A stretch of DNA of 33,152 nucleotides, from assembly GCA_949128025.1 (NCBI GenBank), contig CASBRD010000424.1, forward strand, positions 1 to 33,152. Direction: 5' to 3'. The stretch's first letter is position 1. Every line of letters starts with the position of its first letter. Both the position numbers and the translations under genes were made by a program. Under the pieces are notes generated by a model. That model had not been told where the DNA came from and made no database searches. It saw only the letters and a program-made list of their open reading frames with translations. Origin of the DNA: Oscillatoriales cyanobacterium PMM_0008 (GTDB taxonomy: Bacteria; Cyanobacteriota; Cyanobacteriia; Cyanobacteriales; Aerosakkonemataceae). Below, piece after piece: positions 5,541 through 14,414 of the stretch.

Positions 5541-7916
5541 ATGGCTCAAGAAGATACGCGCTTAACCCTACAAGACATATTTGACGCAAATTACTATCGA
5601 CTAAACAATCCAGACTTAGCTCAACTTAGCGATGATGAAGCATTTAACCACTTACAAGTATACGGTTTTATAGAAGCAGATCGCGGTCTCACATCAAGAC
5701 TCAGATTTTCACCGTTTGTTGACTTTGAGTACTATCGAACTAATAACACAGACGTTTCAGGTAGGTTCGGAAACCAGCTATTAGTACAGCAGTTTTTAAA
5801 CGAAGGTCTTTTCCAAGGACGGTCTTTTTCCCCCGTAGTAGATCTAAATTTATATCGCTCTAGTAACGCCGATCTGAACAATTTAGACAACAACCAATTA
5901 TTGAGTCATCTAATCGACTATGGGGTTTACGAAGGGCGAAGATTTTCACCCTTAGTCGATCTCAATTACTATCAGCAGAATAACCCCGATCTGGCTAGCT
6001 TCAACGACCTACAATTATTAGAACATTTTCTCACTACTGGTATACAAGATGGACGCCCGTTCTTACCTTTGTTTGATGTAAATTTTTACCGAGATAACAA
6101 CACAGATTTGCAAAATTTAACCAACCGCCAATTATTAGATCATTTTGTAAACTTTGGTATAAATGACGGTCGCAGATTTACTCCATACTTCGATATCAAC
6201 TCCTACCGAGAAAGCAACCCGGACTTGGCTGTAGCAGAGTTGACCAATCAACAATTGTTCAGCCATTTTCAAAGCCGTGGTTTGGATGAAAGGCGCAGAT
6301 TTTCACCGTTCTTTGATGTCAACTACTACCTAGCTAACCAGCCAGACCTAAGAGCAGCGGGGTTGACCCCTCAACAAGCATTCGATCACTTTGTAAATAT
6401 TGGTATAAACGAGGGACGGCGACCCTCCCTGATATTTGACCCAGTATATTATCTAGCCAACAACCCCGACCTAACCAGAAGAGGACTCACATACAGACAA
6501 GCGCTCGAACACTTTGAAACCACAGGTGTTAACGAGAGACGATCGGCCTCCATCTTCTTTGTGCCAAGATTTATAGAGCCGTTGATTCTCGGAACCATTC
6601 CAGATCAGATAAATCGACCTCAGTCACAAATACCGCAATTCAAATGGAATGTCCCGCCCAACGGTGTACTCACATACAGCTTTGTTACCACAGCCAGTGC
6701 TGGTTTGTACGAAGGGCCAGAATCCGGCATTAGGGAATTGAGCCCCCAAATTAAGAACAATATACGCAATATGCTGCAAGAGTATGACAACTTGCTGCCG
6801 ATCGAGCTTGTGGAGGTTTCAGACAGACCTCCCAACTTCGGTCAGCTGCGGTTCATGTTTTCCGACGGGCCGATACAGTCGTCTCTTGACGGAAACGTCT
6901 TCGCCTATGCCTACTACCCCGGCGACCCCAACGACATTACCGGAACTCTTGCTGGCGACGTACATTTAACTAACAATACGAGTTTAGTAGATTTTTCAGG
7001 TGGGCCTGGGAGTTTCGGCTATGAGGTGATACTGCACGAAATCGGTCATGCTCTAGGTTTGCAACACCCCTTTGATGATAACCCCCTAGTAGATGATGGT
7101 GAGCCAGTTCTCCCTGGAGGGAGGGATAACAATAGCAACACAGTAATGACCTACAACTTGTTCCCCGGAACATACACTGGTTCCCCTGCAAGCACACCGA
7201 TGGCCTATGATATCCGTGCTTTGCAGTTAATCTATGGTGCCAGTTATTTCAACGATGGCGATACAGTCTATAGGTTTGATGCCAACAATTTTATTGGGCC
7301 AAACGAATCAAATGGGCAAAATGGCGTAAAGCAAACAATCTGGGATGGTGGCGGAATTGATACATTTGACTTTTCAGCCTTACAATCCACACTATTCGGT
7401 TATTACTTTGACATGAATGAAGGAGGTTACAACACCACACAACTTGCGCTCAATGGAGCAACCTATCAAAATCAGTTCGGTACATTTACTACTAACAGCT
7501 TTGGCACAACCATTGGTTTTGGGTTTGAGCTAGAAAACTTGATAGGTTCTCAAGGCGATGATGAAATATTGGGAAACAATTTCTCCAACAACATTGTAGG
7601 CGCAGCAGGCAATGACACGATTATAGCTGCCCGTGGTGCAGATATATTAAGTGGTGGCAGCGGATCTGATATATTTATACTGGCTCCCGATGACGGGGGG
7701 TCAAGTCCGGCATCGGCTGACATCATTACAGATTTCACCGATGGTCAAGATCGGATTGGTTTAAGTGCTGGGCTGAGATTTGACCGCCTCAGTATCACTC
7801 CAGGCACCAACCCGAATGATACTTTTATCAGGGTAGCTAGCACTGGCGAATACTTAGCTATACTGGCAGGTGTTCCATCTTTTGCGATCGCTAATGCCGA
7901 CTTCACACTTGTTTAG
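5541..7916 (+). CDS. Repeat-metzincin-RTX protein 1, predicted active zinc metalloprotease (791 aa)
   Basis: First of four tandem paralogues. Residues ~12-345 hold eight ~40-aa repeats (FD-x-N-x-YR-x-N-N-x-DL ... HF-x-x-x-G-I-x-x-GRRFSP); the last two switch to a YYLANxPDL type. After a linker beginning near 346, a metzincin domain follows with the complete zinc site H499-E-I-G-H503-A-L-G-L-Q-H509-P and a Met-turn around M536 (NTVMTYN). Residues ~669-720 contain RTX-like nonapeptides (GSQGDDEIL, GAAGNDTII, GGSGSDIFI). The tail ends ADFTLV, like type I secretion signals of serralysins. There is no N-terminal signal peptide, as expected for that route. Predicted: a secreted, Ca-stabilised Zn protease with a long N-terminal repeat domain, perhaps for surface attachment. 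Ribosome-binding site AAGGTAG about 9 nt upstream of the ATG. Confidence 0.9.
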   Translation: MAQEDTRLTLQDIFDANYYRLNNPDLAQLSDDEAFNHLQVYGFIEADRGLTSRLRFSPFVDFEYYRTNNTDVSGRFGNQLLVQQFLNEGLFQGRSFSPVVDLNLYRSSNADLNNLDNNQLLSHLIDYGVYEGRRFSPLVDLNYYQQNNPDLASFNDLQLLEHFLTTGIQDGRPFLPLFDVNFYRDNNTDLQNLTNRQLLDHFVNFGINDGRRFTPYFDINSYRESNPDLAVAELTNQQLFSHFQSRGLDERRRFSPFFDVNYYLANQPDLRAAGLTPQQAFDHFVNIGINEGRRPSLIFDPVYYLANNPDLTRRGLTYRQALEHFETTGVNERRSASIFFVPRFIEPLILGTIPDQINRPQSQIPQFKWNVPPNGVLTYSFVTTASAGLYEGPESGIRELSPQIKNNIRNMLQEYDNLLPIELVEVSDRPPNFGQLRFMFSDGPIQSSLDGNVFAYAYYPGDPNDITGTLAGDVHLTNNTSLVDFSGGPGSFGYEVILHEIGHALGLQHPFDDNPLVDDGEPVLPGGRDNNSNTVMTYNLFPGTYTGSPASTPMAYDIRALQLIYGASYFNDGDTVYRFDANNFIGPNESNGQNGVKQTIWDGGGIDTFDFSALQSTLFGYYFDMNEGGYNTTQLALNGATYQNQFGTFTTNSFGTTIGFGFELENLIGSQGDDEILGNNFSNNIVGAAGNDTIIAARGADILSGGSGSDIFILAPDDGGSSPASADIITDFTDGQDRIGLSAGLRFDRLSITPGTNPNDTFIRVASTGEYLAILAGVPSFAIANADFTLV

Positions 7917-7982
7917 AAATGCCAAGGCAATAGCTGACAAAGGGCATATTGCCCAGTATCTCCCCAAGATCATCTCAAGTAC

Positions 7983-8100
7983 AGGACTTACGCTCCAAAC
8001 CCGGTTTCTTTGTTCTTTTGCCTAAGTCCTGAAGTACAGTTCGGCAAAATTTTTAACCAGTTTTCTCCATCAGGGGAGAAGCGGAGATCTAACTGGTTAA
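7983..8100. repeat. Hairpin-rich spacer before protein 2
   Basis: AGGACTTA (7983-7990) pairs with TAAGTCCT (8023-8030), enclosing AAACCCGGTTTCT, a version of the palindrome seen at 20713-20745. A second structure has outer stem TTAACCAGTT (8053-8062) / AACTGGTTAA (8091-8100) and inner stem TTCTCC (8063-8068) / GGAGAA (8075-8080). It could serve as terminator of gene 1 or as a structured leader of gene 2. Confidence 0.65.
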
Positions 8101-8168
8101 TTGTTTCTGCCTCACAGTAAATGATTAAATCGACTTGATACCAGCTTGTATCTGCCAGGAAAAAAACT

Positions 8169-11100
8169 ATGCCAACAACTGCTGCTGTACCCTTAAATAC
8201 ACAAGAAATATATGACGAGAATTTCTATCGAGCTTTTAACCCAGACTTAGCGAACTTAAATAGTCGAGATTTATTCCAACATTTTCTGAATTTCGGTATC
8301 AACCAAGGGCGCAGATTCTCTCCCTTCTTCGATGTAAATTTCTACCGCTCCGCAAACCCCGAATTTACTAACTCAAACTTAACCAATAGACAACTGTTCG
8401 ATAACTTTCTCAACCAAGGTCTGGCTAGCGGTCGCCAATTCTCACAATTTTTCGATCTAGATTTCTATCGAGCCAGCAACCGAGATTTGGCCAATTTAGA
8501 CAATTTTGATTTGTTTCGGCACTTTAGAAACTTTGGTGTAGCCGAAGGGGTTCGTTCCTTCTCACCCGTGTTGGATCTAAATTTTTATCGAAACAATAAC
8601 GCAGATTTAACAGTACTGAACTACAGACAATTGTTCGAGCAATTTCAACTTTCTGGACTAGCTCAAGGACGTGAGTTTTCACCCTATTTCGACTTCGATA
8701 TATATCGCACCCGAAACGCTGACTTGCCAGTAAATGTCACAACAAATCAACAATTATTAGAAAACTTTCTTCTTTCTGGTATAGACCAGGGGCGTGACGC
8801 CTCACTGTTCTTTAATATCAGCGAGTATAGAGATAAAAACGCCGACCTATCCAGGCTTAGCAACAGAGAATTATTTGAGCATTTTCAAACCACTGGGTTA
8901 CCTCAAGGTCGTCCTTTTTCCCTTTACTTCGATCTCAGTTTCTATCAGGACGGCAACCGAGACTTGGGTGCTATAAATAATAAACAATTGTGGGAACACT
9001 TTCAAAGCTTTGGTTTGAGAGAAGGTCGTTCTTTTTCACCATTTTTCGATCTGGAATTTTATCGCTCTAGAAACCCAGACCTCGACGAACTGAACAATAG
9101 AGAATTAGCAGAACAATTAATAACCGCTGGTCTGGATCAGGGGCGTCCCCTTTCACCGTTCTTCGATCTCAATTACTATCGAGCTAGCAACCCCGGACTG
9201 GATACACTGGAAAATAGAGAATCGTGGTTACACCTGCAAAACGTTGGTGTGCCTGGGGGGCTGGCTTTATCACCGTTTTTCGATCTAAATTTGTACCGAG
9301 CTAGCAACCTAGACTTGGCCAGTTTGGACAATGAGCAATTGTTTGAACACTTCCAAAATTTTGGACTGAATGAAGGACGAACATTCTCACCAGTAATTGA
9401 CTTAAATGTCTATCGAAATAGCAACCCAGACCTGACTGGACTGAGCAATAGAGACTTATTTGAGATATTGGTAACTACTGGTATAGGTGGAGGAGGCGGA
9501 ACTGCCGCTACCCAGTTTTTTGATCCCGATTTTTATCGAAGAAGTAACGCAGACTTAGCGAATCTGGACGATACCCAATTGTTGGAACACTTCCAGAATT
9601 TTGGACTGAATGAACCCCGTAAATTTTCACCATATCTCGATCTCGAATACTACGGAACTAATAACCCAGACTTGCTGACAGCGGGAGTAGATACGCGGCG
9701 GGAATTGTACGAGCATTTTCAACGTTATGGATTGAACGAAGGACGCCCATTTTCACAATTTTTTGATGTCAGATACTATCTGGATAACAACCCAGACCTG
9801 CGTGGAACGGGGATGAATTTTCAGCAAGCGTTTGCTCATTTTCAAAACTCTGGTGTGAATGAGGGACGCCGCCCATCAATCCTATTTAACCCGGTCTATT
9901 ACTTAGCCAACAATCCCGATTTGGCTGCCAGAGGAACCACGTTCAAACAAGCGTTTGAGGATTTTCAACTTAGGGGTTTCCAACTGGCACGTCCGGCGTC
10001 AGTTTTGTTTACTCCAAATGACATCGCTCCCTTAGTTGCGCCACCGGGTCGAGACTCGGAGGGGCCAGTAGCTCAATGGCTTCAAAATGCAGCAAAATGG
10101 GGTGACATCCCTGCTAATGGCATCCTCACCTATAGCTTTGTTAGCACTGCGAGTGCATTTTTGTACGAAGGGCGGGAGACTGGGATTAGGGAAGTTTCTG
10201 AGGCAGTTAAAAACAACGCTCGCGATATTTTGCGAAAGTATGACGAAGTGATGGGCATCAATGTGATTGAGGTTCCAGACAACCCTCCCAATGTCGGTCG
10301 CATCCGGCTCATGCTTTCCGATGGGCCGGCCGCTCAGAATAGAGCAGGCTATGGCTACGCGCCCTCAGATGTTGCAGGTTCGGGTATCGCCGGTGACGTG
10401 CATTTAAATGCCGGAGTCGATTTCGCTCAGGGTCCTGGCAGTTTTAACTACGAAACTTTGCTTTCTATCATCGGTACTGCTCTGGGTTTGGAATTTCCCG
10501 ACAGACAAAGAGAAGGCACCGATTTTGAGCCAATTCTTGCCCTGGGCAAGGATAACGATACAAACACCGTAATGACCCGGAACAATTCTCCCACTACATA
10601 CACAGGCTCATTTGCAAGTACGCCGATGTCCTATGATATCCGTGCTTTGCAGTACCTCTACGGTGCGGGTTATTTAAACAGCACGGATACAACTTATAGG
10701 TTTGACTTCAACAATTTTATTGGGCTAAATCAGAGCGGCGGGAGAAATGGAGTAAAGCAGACAATCTTCGATAGTGGCGGAATTGATACGTTCGACTTTT
10801 CCGCACTCCCATCGATTTCATTTGGTTATTACTTTGACATGAATGAAGGGGGTCAAAACACAACTCAGCTTGCTCTTAACGGAGCTACCTATTCTGTTCC
10901 CAATCCCAATAGTACCGAAACGGTACCCCTGCCTCCCATCGTCTTGAATACTAACAGCTTTGGCACGACCCTTGGTTTTGGCTTCGAGCTGGAAAACCTG
11001 ATAGGTTCTCAGGGCAATGATGAAATATTGGGCAACAATTTGTCCAATAACATTTCAGGCGGAGGAGGCGATGACCGGATTAACAGCGCTTCTGGTAGAG

Positions 11101-11375
11101 ATATATTAAATGGTGGGCCTGGAAACGATATTTTCGTAGTGGCTCGCGGCCAAGGCAGTCTTAATCCAGAAATGATTGACACTTTTACTGATTTCACGGA
11201 TGGTCAGGATAGAATTGGTTTAGCTCTCGGTCTGACATTTCCCGAAATCAGGATTGTCCCAGGCACTAACCCGAACGATACTTTCATCCGGCTTGCTAAT
11301 ACTGGGGAGTACTTGGCGGTGTTGACTGGTGTTCAATCTGCCACCATTACCGTGAGTGACTTTACTGCTGTTTGA
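8169..11375 (+). CDS. Repeat-metzincin-RTX protein 2, predicted pseudoprotease with 15 repeats (1068 aa)
   Basis: Same architecture as its neighbours but with the longest repeat array: about 15 copies of the ~40-aa FDLNFYRxxNPDL ... GLxEGRxFSPF repeat over residues ~12-612, the last two of the YYLxNNPDL type. In the metzincin domain the zinc helix reads S766-I-I-G-T770-A-L-G-L-E-F776-P. All three His ligands and the catalytic Glu are replaced, while the framework (G, ALGL, P) and Met-turn (NTVMTRN) remain. The RTX-like segment starts near 946 and the tail is SDFTAV. It is full length with no frameshift, so it is a maintained non-catalytic paralogue, not an obvious pseudogene. Possible roles are binding, structure or protecting/regulating the active siblings; all are inference. 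The leader TTGTATCTGCCAGGAAA is shared with gene 3. Confidence 0.88.
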   Translation: MPTTAAVPLNTQEIYDENFYRAFNPDLANLNSRDLFQHFLNFGINQGRRFSPFFDVNFYRSANPEFTNSNLTNRQLFDNFLNQGLASGRQFSQFFDLDFYRASNRDLANLDNFDLFRHFRNFGVAEGVRSFSPVLDLNFYRNNNADLTVLNYRQLFEQFQLSGLAQGREFSPYFDFDIYRTRNADLPVNVTTNQQLLENFLLSGIDQGRDASLFFNISEYRDKNADLSRLSNRELFEHFQTTGLPQGRPFSLYFDLSFYQDGNRDLGAINNKQLWEHFQSFGLREGRSFSPFFDLEFYRSRNPDLDELNNRELAEQLITAGLDQGRPLSPFFDLNYYRASNPGLDTLENRESWLHLQNVGVPGGLALSPFFDLNLYRASNLDLASLDNEQLFEHFQNFGLNEGRTFSPVIDLNVYRNSNPDLTGLSNRDLFEILVTTGIGGGGGTAATQFFDPDFYRRSNADLANLDDTQLLEHFQNFGLNEPRKFSPYLDLEYYGTNNPDLLTAGVDTRRELYEHFQRYGLNEGRPFSQFFDVRYYLDNNPDLRGTGMNFQQAFAHFQNSGVNEGRRPSILFNPVYYLANNPDLAARGTTFKQAFEDFQLRGFQLARPASVLFTPNDIAPLVAPPGRDSEGPVAQWLQNAAKWGDIPANGILTYSFVSTASAFLYEGRETGIREVSEAVKNNARDILRKYDEVMGINVIEVPDNPPNVGRIRLMLSDGPAAQNRAGYGYAPSDVAGSGIAGDVHLNAGVDFAQGPGSFNYETLLSIIGTALGLEFPDRQREGTDFEPILALGKDNDTNTVMTRNNSPTTYTGSFASTPMSYDIRALQYLYGAGYLNSTDTTYRFDFNNFIGLNQSGGRNGVKQTIFDSGGIDTFDFSALPSISFGYYFDMNEGGQNTTQLALNGATYSVPNPNSTETVPLPPIVLNTNSFGTTLGFGFELENLIGSQGNDEILGNNLSNNISGGGGDDRINSASGRDILNGGPGNDIFVVARGQGSLNPEMIDTFTDFTDGQDRIGLALGLTFPEIRIVPGTNPNDTFIRLANTGEYLAVLTGVQSATITVSDFTAV

Positions 11376-11428
11376 GAATACGGGTCTTTCGGAATTATTA
11401 TGCTAATGTTGTTCAAAATAAACATTTT

Positions 11429-11490
11429 GTAGGGCACGGCGTCATCAATATGTCGGTCATAGCAAGAGCTTAATTATGCCGTGCCCCTAC
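11429..11490. repeat. Inverted repeat between proteins 2 and 3
   Basis: GTAGGGCACGGC (11429-11440) is the inverse of GCCGTGCCCCTAC (11478-11490) with one bulged base. The type, GTAGGGGCACGGC, is a common dispersed cyanobacterial palindrome. It may terminate transcription of gene 2; there is no T-tract. Confidence 0.7.
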
Positions 11491-11578
11491 TACGACCGCA
11501 TATTTGACCCGAAAGAACCAAACAACTAACAACTAGCTAATAATCAACGCCAACTTTTGTATCTGCGAGGAAAGATTT

Positions 11579-14014
11579 ATGTTTCCACCTGTTGTGTTGC
11601 CGTTAACTATACAAGAAGTATATGACGAAAGTTTTTATCGAGCTAACTATCCAGAGTTGGCTAATTTGAATACCAGAGAAGTAGAACGGCACTTACTTAG
11701 CACTGGTATTCCGCAAGGACTTAGATATTCGCCATTTTTTGATGTTAGTTATTATCGCAGTAACAATCCCTCATTGAGCAACTTAGACAATGCGGGATTA
11801 TTAAACCATTTTCTCGGTACTGGGGTTGCCGAAAGGCGCAAATCTTCTGCATACATCGATCTGGATTTTTATCAAGCTAGTAACCCAGACCTGGTGGAAT
11901 TGGATAACGCACAATTATTTGTGCATTTGAAAAATTTGGGTTTGGCTGAGGGGCGTAGCTTCTCTCCGGCATTCGATTTGAATTCCTTCAGAGCTAGCAA
12001 TTCCAACTTTGCGGGGCTGGACAACCAACAACTGTTCGAGCAATTCCAACTTTCTGGTATCTCTGTTGTACCATCCAGGAACTTGCCTCAGTTGTTCGAT
12101 GTGGAATTTTACCGAAGTGCCAACCCACAATTCGCACAAGATGCAGATTTGACAGACGATGGTGGGATTACCGATGCAGAATTGGTGGAACATTTCCAAA
12201 CTACTGGTTTGGCTCAAGGACTGAGGTTTTCGCCATTTTTCGATGTGCAGTACTACCTGGAAAACAACCCTGATTTGATTGGGCCATTTGGTAATAACGG
12301 ATATAGCCAAGCTTTGGATCATTTTCAACAGCGGGGGGTGAACGAGGGACGGCCTTTTTCGCAGTTTTTTGATGTCAAATACTACCTGGATAATAACCAC
12401 GACCTGCGGGCAACCGGGATGAACTTTCGGCAAGCCTTCGATCACTTTCAAAACTTTGGTGTGAATGAGGGACGCCGCCCATCGCTGCTATACAATCCGG
12501 TCTATTACCTAGCTAACAACCCCGACCTGTTTGCACAACAATACACCTTCACAGAAGCGTTTGAGCATTTTCAACTCAACGGTTTCCGAGAAGCGCGGAC
12601 AGCCTCAATTTTGTATAATCCGGATGACATTGCTCCGTTGCTTCAGCCACCGCTGGGAACTGAACTAGACGACCCCATCTTAATTCCTGATTGGCTTGAA
12701 CAAGTAGCTAAATGGGGAGATATTCCTGCTAATGGTACGCTGACCTATAGCTTTGTCACTACTGCCAGTGCTTTTTTGTATGAGGGAACGGAGACTGGCG
12801 TTCAGGAAGTGAGCGATGGTATTAAGAACAATGTTCGCGGCATCATAAAACAGTATGATGACGTTATTGGCATTAATTTAGTTGAGGTTCCAGACAGACC
12901 TCCCAATGTTGGTCGGATACGAATCATGCTTTCCAATGGGCCAGCAGATCGCGGTACAGGTGGCTATGGCAATCAGCCTTCGGATTCTCCCGGTAACGGT
13001 ATTGCTGGTGACATACATTTAGGGACTGGAATCAATTTTGGGGCAGGCCCAGGCACTTATGGCTACCAAGCTTTGCTGTTTCTAGTTGGTGCTGCTTTGG
13101 GTTTGGATGATTACACCGTAAGAAAGACAGAAGCGCAGGGCGGTCTAGTCACCGGTGATACGCCTTTTGGGCCGATTGTCCCCTTTGGCAAGGATAACAA
13201 TACCAACACCATCATGAGTAAGACTACTGTTCCCGGTAGATACAATGGGAGATTTGCAAGTACGCCAATGTCTTATGATATTCGTGCTTTGCAGTATCTC
13301 TATGGGGGCAGTTATGTTAACAACGGGGATACTTTTCACAGACTTGATGGCAGCAATATTCTCCAAAAGCGGACTATTTGGGACAGCGGTGGTGTTGATA
13401 CGCTAGACTTTGCGGGGTTGCCAGTTTTGGAGCCGCAGAATCGCATTAACAATTTTGACTATTACTTTGATATGAATGAGGGGGGTCACAATACGACGCA
13501 GGTTGCCCTGAATGGAGCGACTTATTCCATTCCTAATCCCGGCGGTACTACAGAAGCGCCTCTTCCACCTACTATATTGAGGACTGACGACTACGGCACA
13601 ATTATTGCTTTTGGATCGGAAATTGAAAATCTGCTGGGTTCTGAGGGTAATGATGAAATATTGGGCAACAATTTGCTGAATAACATTACAGGCAATGGAG
13701 GCGATGATAGGATAACGGGTTCGGCTGGTAAGGATACATTAACTGGTGGTTCTGGAGCGGATACTTTCGTATTTGCGGCTGGTGATGGCAGTCGGAATTT
13801 GCCAGACGCTGATGTTATTATTGATTTCCAGGATGGTGTGGATAGGATTGGTTTGGCGCTTGCTTTGCCGTTTGGGGCTCTCAGTATTATTCAGGGTTCT
13901 GGTGCGAATGCAAATGATACTTTGCTGCGGATTGCTAGTAGTGGCGAATATTTGGCTGTGTTGACTGGTGTTCCGGTGGGGGCGATTAACTCTGCGGATT
14001 TCATTTCGGTTTAG
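11579..14014 (+). CDS. Repeat-metzincin-RTX protein 3, predicted pseudoprotease with EF-hand-like insert (811 aa)
   Basis: Eight ~40-aa repeats span residues ~12-345, the last three of the YYLxNN type. Repeat 5 contains an extra loop, residues 190-201 DLTDDGGITDAE, which fits the EF-hand Ca loop (D1, T3, D5, G6, I8, E12). The metzincin domain is present from ~370, but the zinc helix reads F501-L-V-G-A505-A-L-G-L-D-D-Y: all His ligands and the Glu are gone. The Met-turn is altered to NTIMSKT, and the loop before it is longer (about 511-540). RTX-like repeats begin near 687 (GSEGNDEIL, GNGGDDRIT, GGSGADTFV) and the tail is ADFISV. Zinc-site changes differ from those of protein 2. A long antisense ORF at 11915-12451 is a shadow of the repeat codons. 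Confidence 0.88.
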   Translation: MFPPVVLPLTIQEVYDESFYRANYPELANLNTREVERHLLSTGIPQGLRYSPFFDVSYYRSNNPSLSNLDNAGLLNHFLGTGVAERRKSSAYIDLDFYQASNPDLVELDNAQLFVHLKNLGLAEGRSFSPAFDLNSFRASNSNFAGLDNQQLFEQFQLSGISVVPSRNLPQLFDVEFYRSANPQFAQDADLTDDGGITDAELVEHFQTTGLAQGLRFSPFFDVQYYLENNPDLIGPFGNNGYSQALDHFQQRGVNEGRPFSQFFDVKYYLDNNHDLRATGMNFRQAFDHFQNFGVNEGRRPSLLYNPVYYLANNPDLFAQQYTFTEAFEHFQLNGFREARTASILYNPDDIAPLLQPPLGTELDDPILIPDWLEQVAKWGDIPANGTLTYSFVTTASAFLYEGTETGVQEVSDGIKNNVRGIIKQYDDVIGINLVEVPDRPPNVGRIRIMLSNGPADRGTGGYGNQPSDSPGNGIAGDIHLGTGINFGAGPGTYGYQALLFLVGAALGLDDYTVRKTEAQGGLVTGDTPFGPIVPFGKDNNTNTIMSKTTVPGRYNGRFASTPMSYDIRALQYLYGGSYVNNGDTFHRLDGSNILQKRTIWDSGGVDTLDFAGLPVLEPQNRINNFDYYFDMNEGGHNTTQVALNGATYSIPNPGGTTEAPLPPTILRTDDYGTIIAFGSEIENLLGSEGNDEILGNNLLNNITGNGGDDRITGSAGKDTLTGGSGADTFVFAAGDGSRNLPDADVIIDFQDGVDRIGLALALPFGALSIIQGSGANANDTLLRIASSGEYLAVLTGVPVGAINSADFISV

Positions 14015-14015
14015 A

Positions 14016-14188
14016 AGTGCGATCGCTCTTAATTAGGACTAAAGCCCCTGGCACATAGAGTAGGGTGCGTCAGAGGCACAAACCCTTATTCTATCGATGT
14101 ATAACGAAAGTCTGACGCACCCTACAAGTTGATTTAAGTGTGACGAGTGCGATCGCTCTTAATGTAGGGTGGCCAATCTCCACCCTAC
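14016..14188. repeat. Direct repeat pair enclosing a palindrome, plus a following hairpin
   Basis: The 18-bp AGTGCGATCGCTCTTAAT occurs perfectly at 14016-14033 and 14146-14163. Between the copies lies an inverted repeat TAGGGTGCGTCAGA (14061-14074) / TCTGACGCACCCTA (14111-14124). Directly after the second copy is a 9-bp hairpin GTAGGGTGG (14164-14172) / CCACCCTAC (14180-14188). No ORF. Likely repeat or MITE-like DNA in the 400-bp spacer between proteins 3 and 4. Confidence 0.75.
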
Positions 14189-14257
14189 GTAATAAGAATT
14201 GTTAATTTTTCTGGCCTGTGTCTCTGTTCTCTGAGCATAGGTGCGATCGGGTCAGTT

Positions 14258-14375
14258 ATACCAAATCCGCTTGCATAACCCCTTTTTGACCCGACGACTA
14301 AAGTCGCGGCTACACAAACAAAGCCCGCCTGCGCGGGCTTCAAGAAAAAGGGGGTAGTTAACCCAGATTTGGTAT
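14258..14375. repeat. Nested palindromic element with two inner hairpins
   Basis: Ends ATACCAAATC (14258-14267) and GATTTGGTAT (14366-14375) are inverted. Inside are AACCCCTTTTT facing AAAAAGGGGG, the hairpin CGACTAAAGTCG (14295-14306), the linker CGGCTACACAAACAAAG and the hairpin AAGCCCGC/GCGGGCTT (14321-14340). The same two-hairpin design with the CGGCTACAC linker recurs in inverse orientation at 21796-21840. It lies 39 bp before the next gene, so it could also influence its expression. Confidence 0.8.
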
Positions 14376-14414
14376 TATACCTTGGATTGGGTGAACACCG
14401 ACAGGAAATAACCT

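Noticed and set aside
8169..11375. Possibility that protein 2 is a pseudogene because its zinc site is lost
   Set aside because: The frame is open for 1068 codons, with intact repeats, Met-turn, RTX motifs and secretion-like tail. Only the catalytic ligands are changed, so it is better described as a pseudoprotease.
11915..12451. 178-aa minus-strand ORF inside protein 3
   Set aside because: It is antisense to the repeat region; its composition follows the complement of the FDLNFYR-type repeat codons and it has no family resemblance. The plus-strand frame is clearly the real one.
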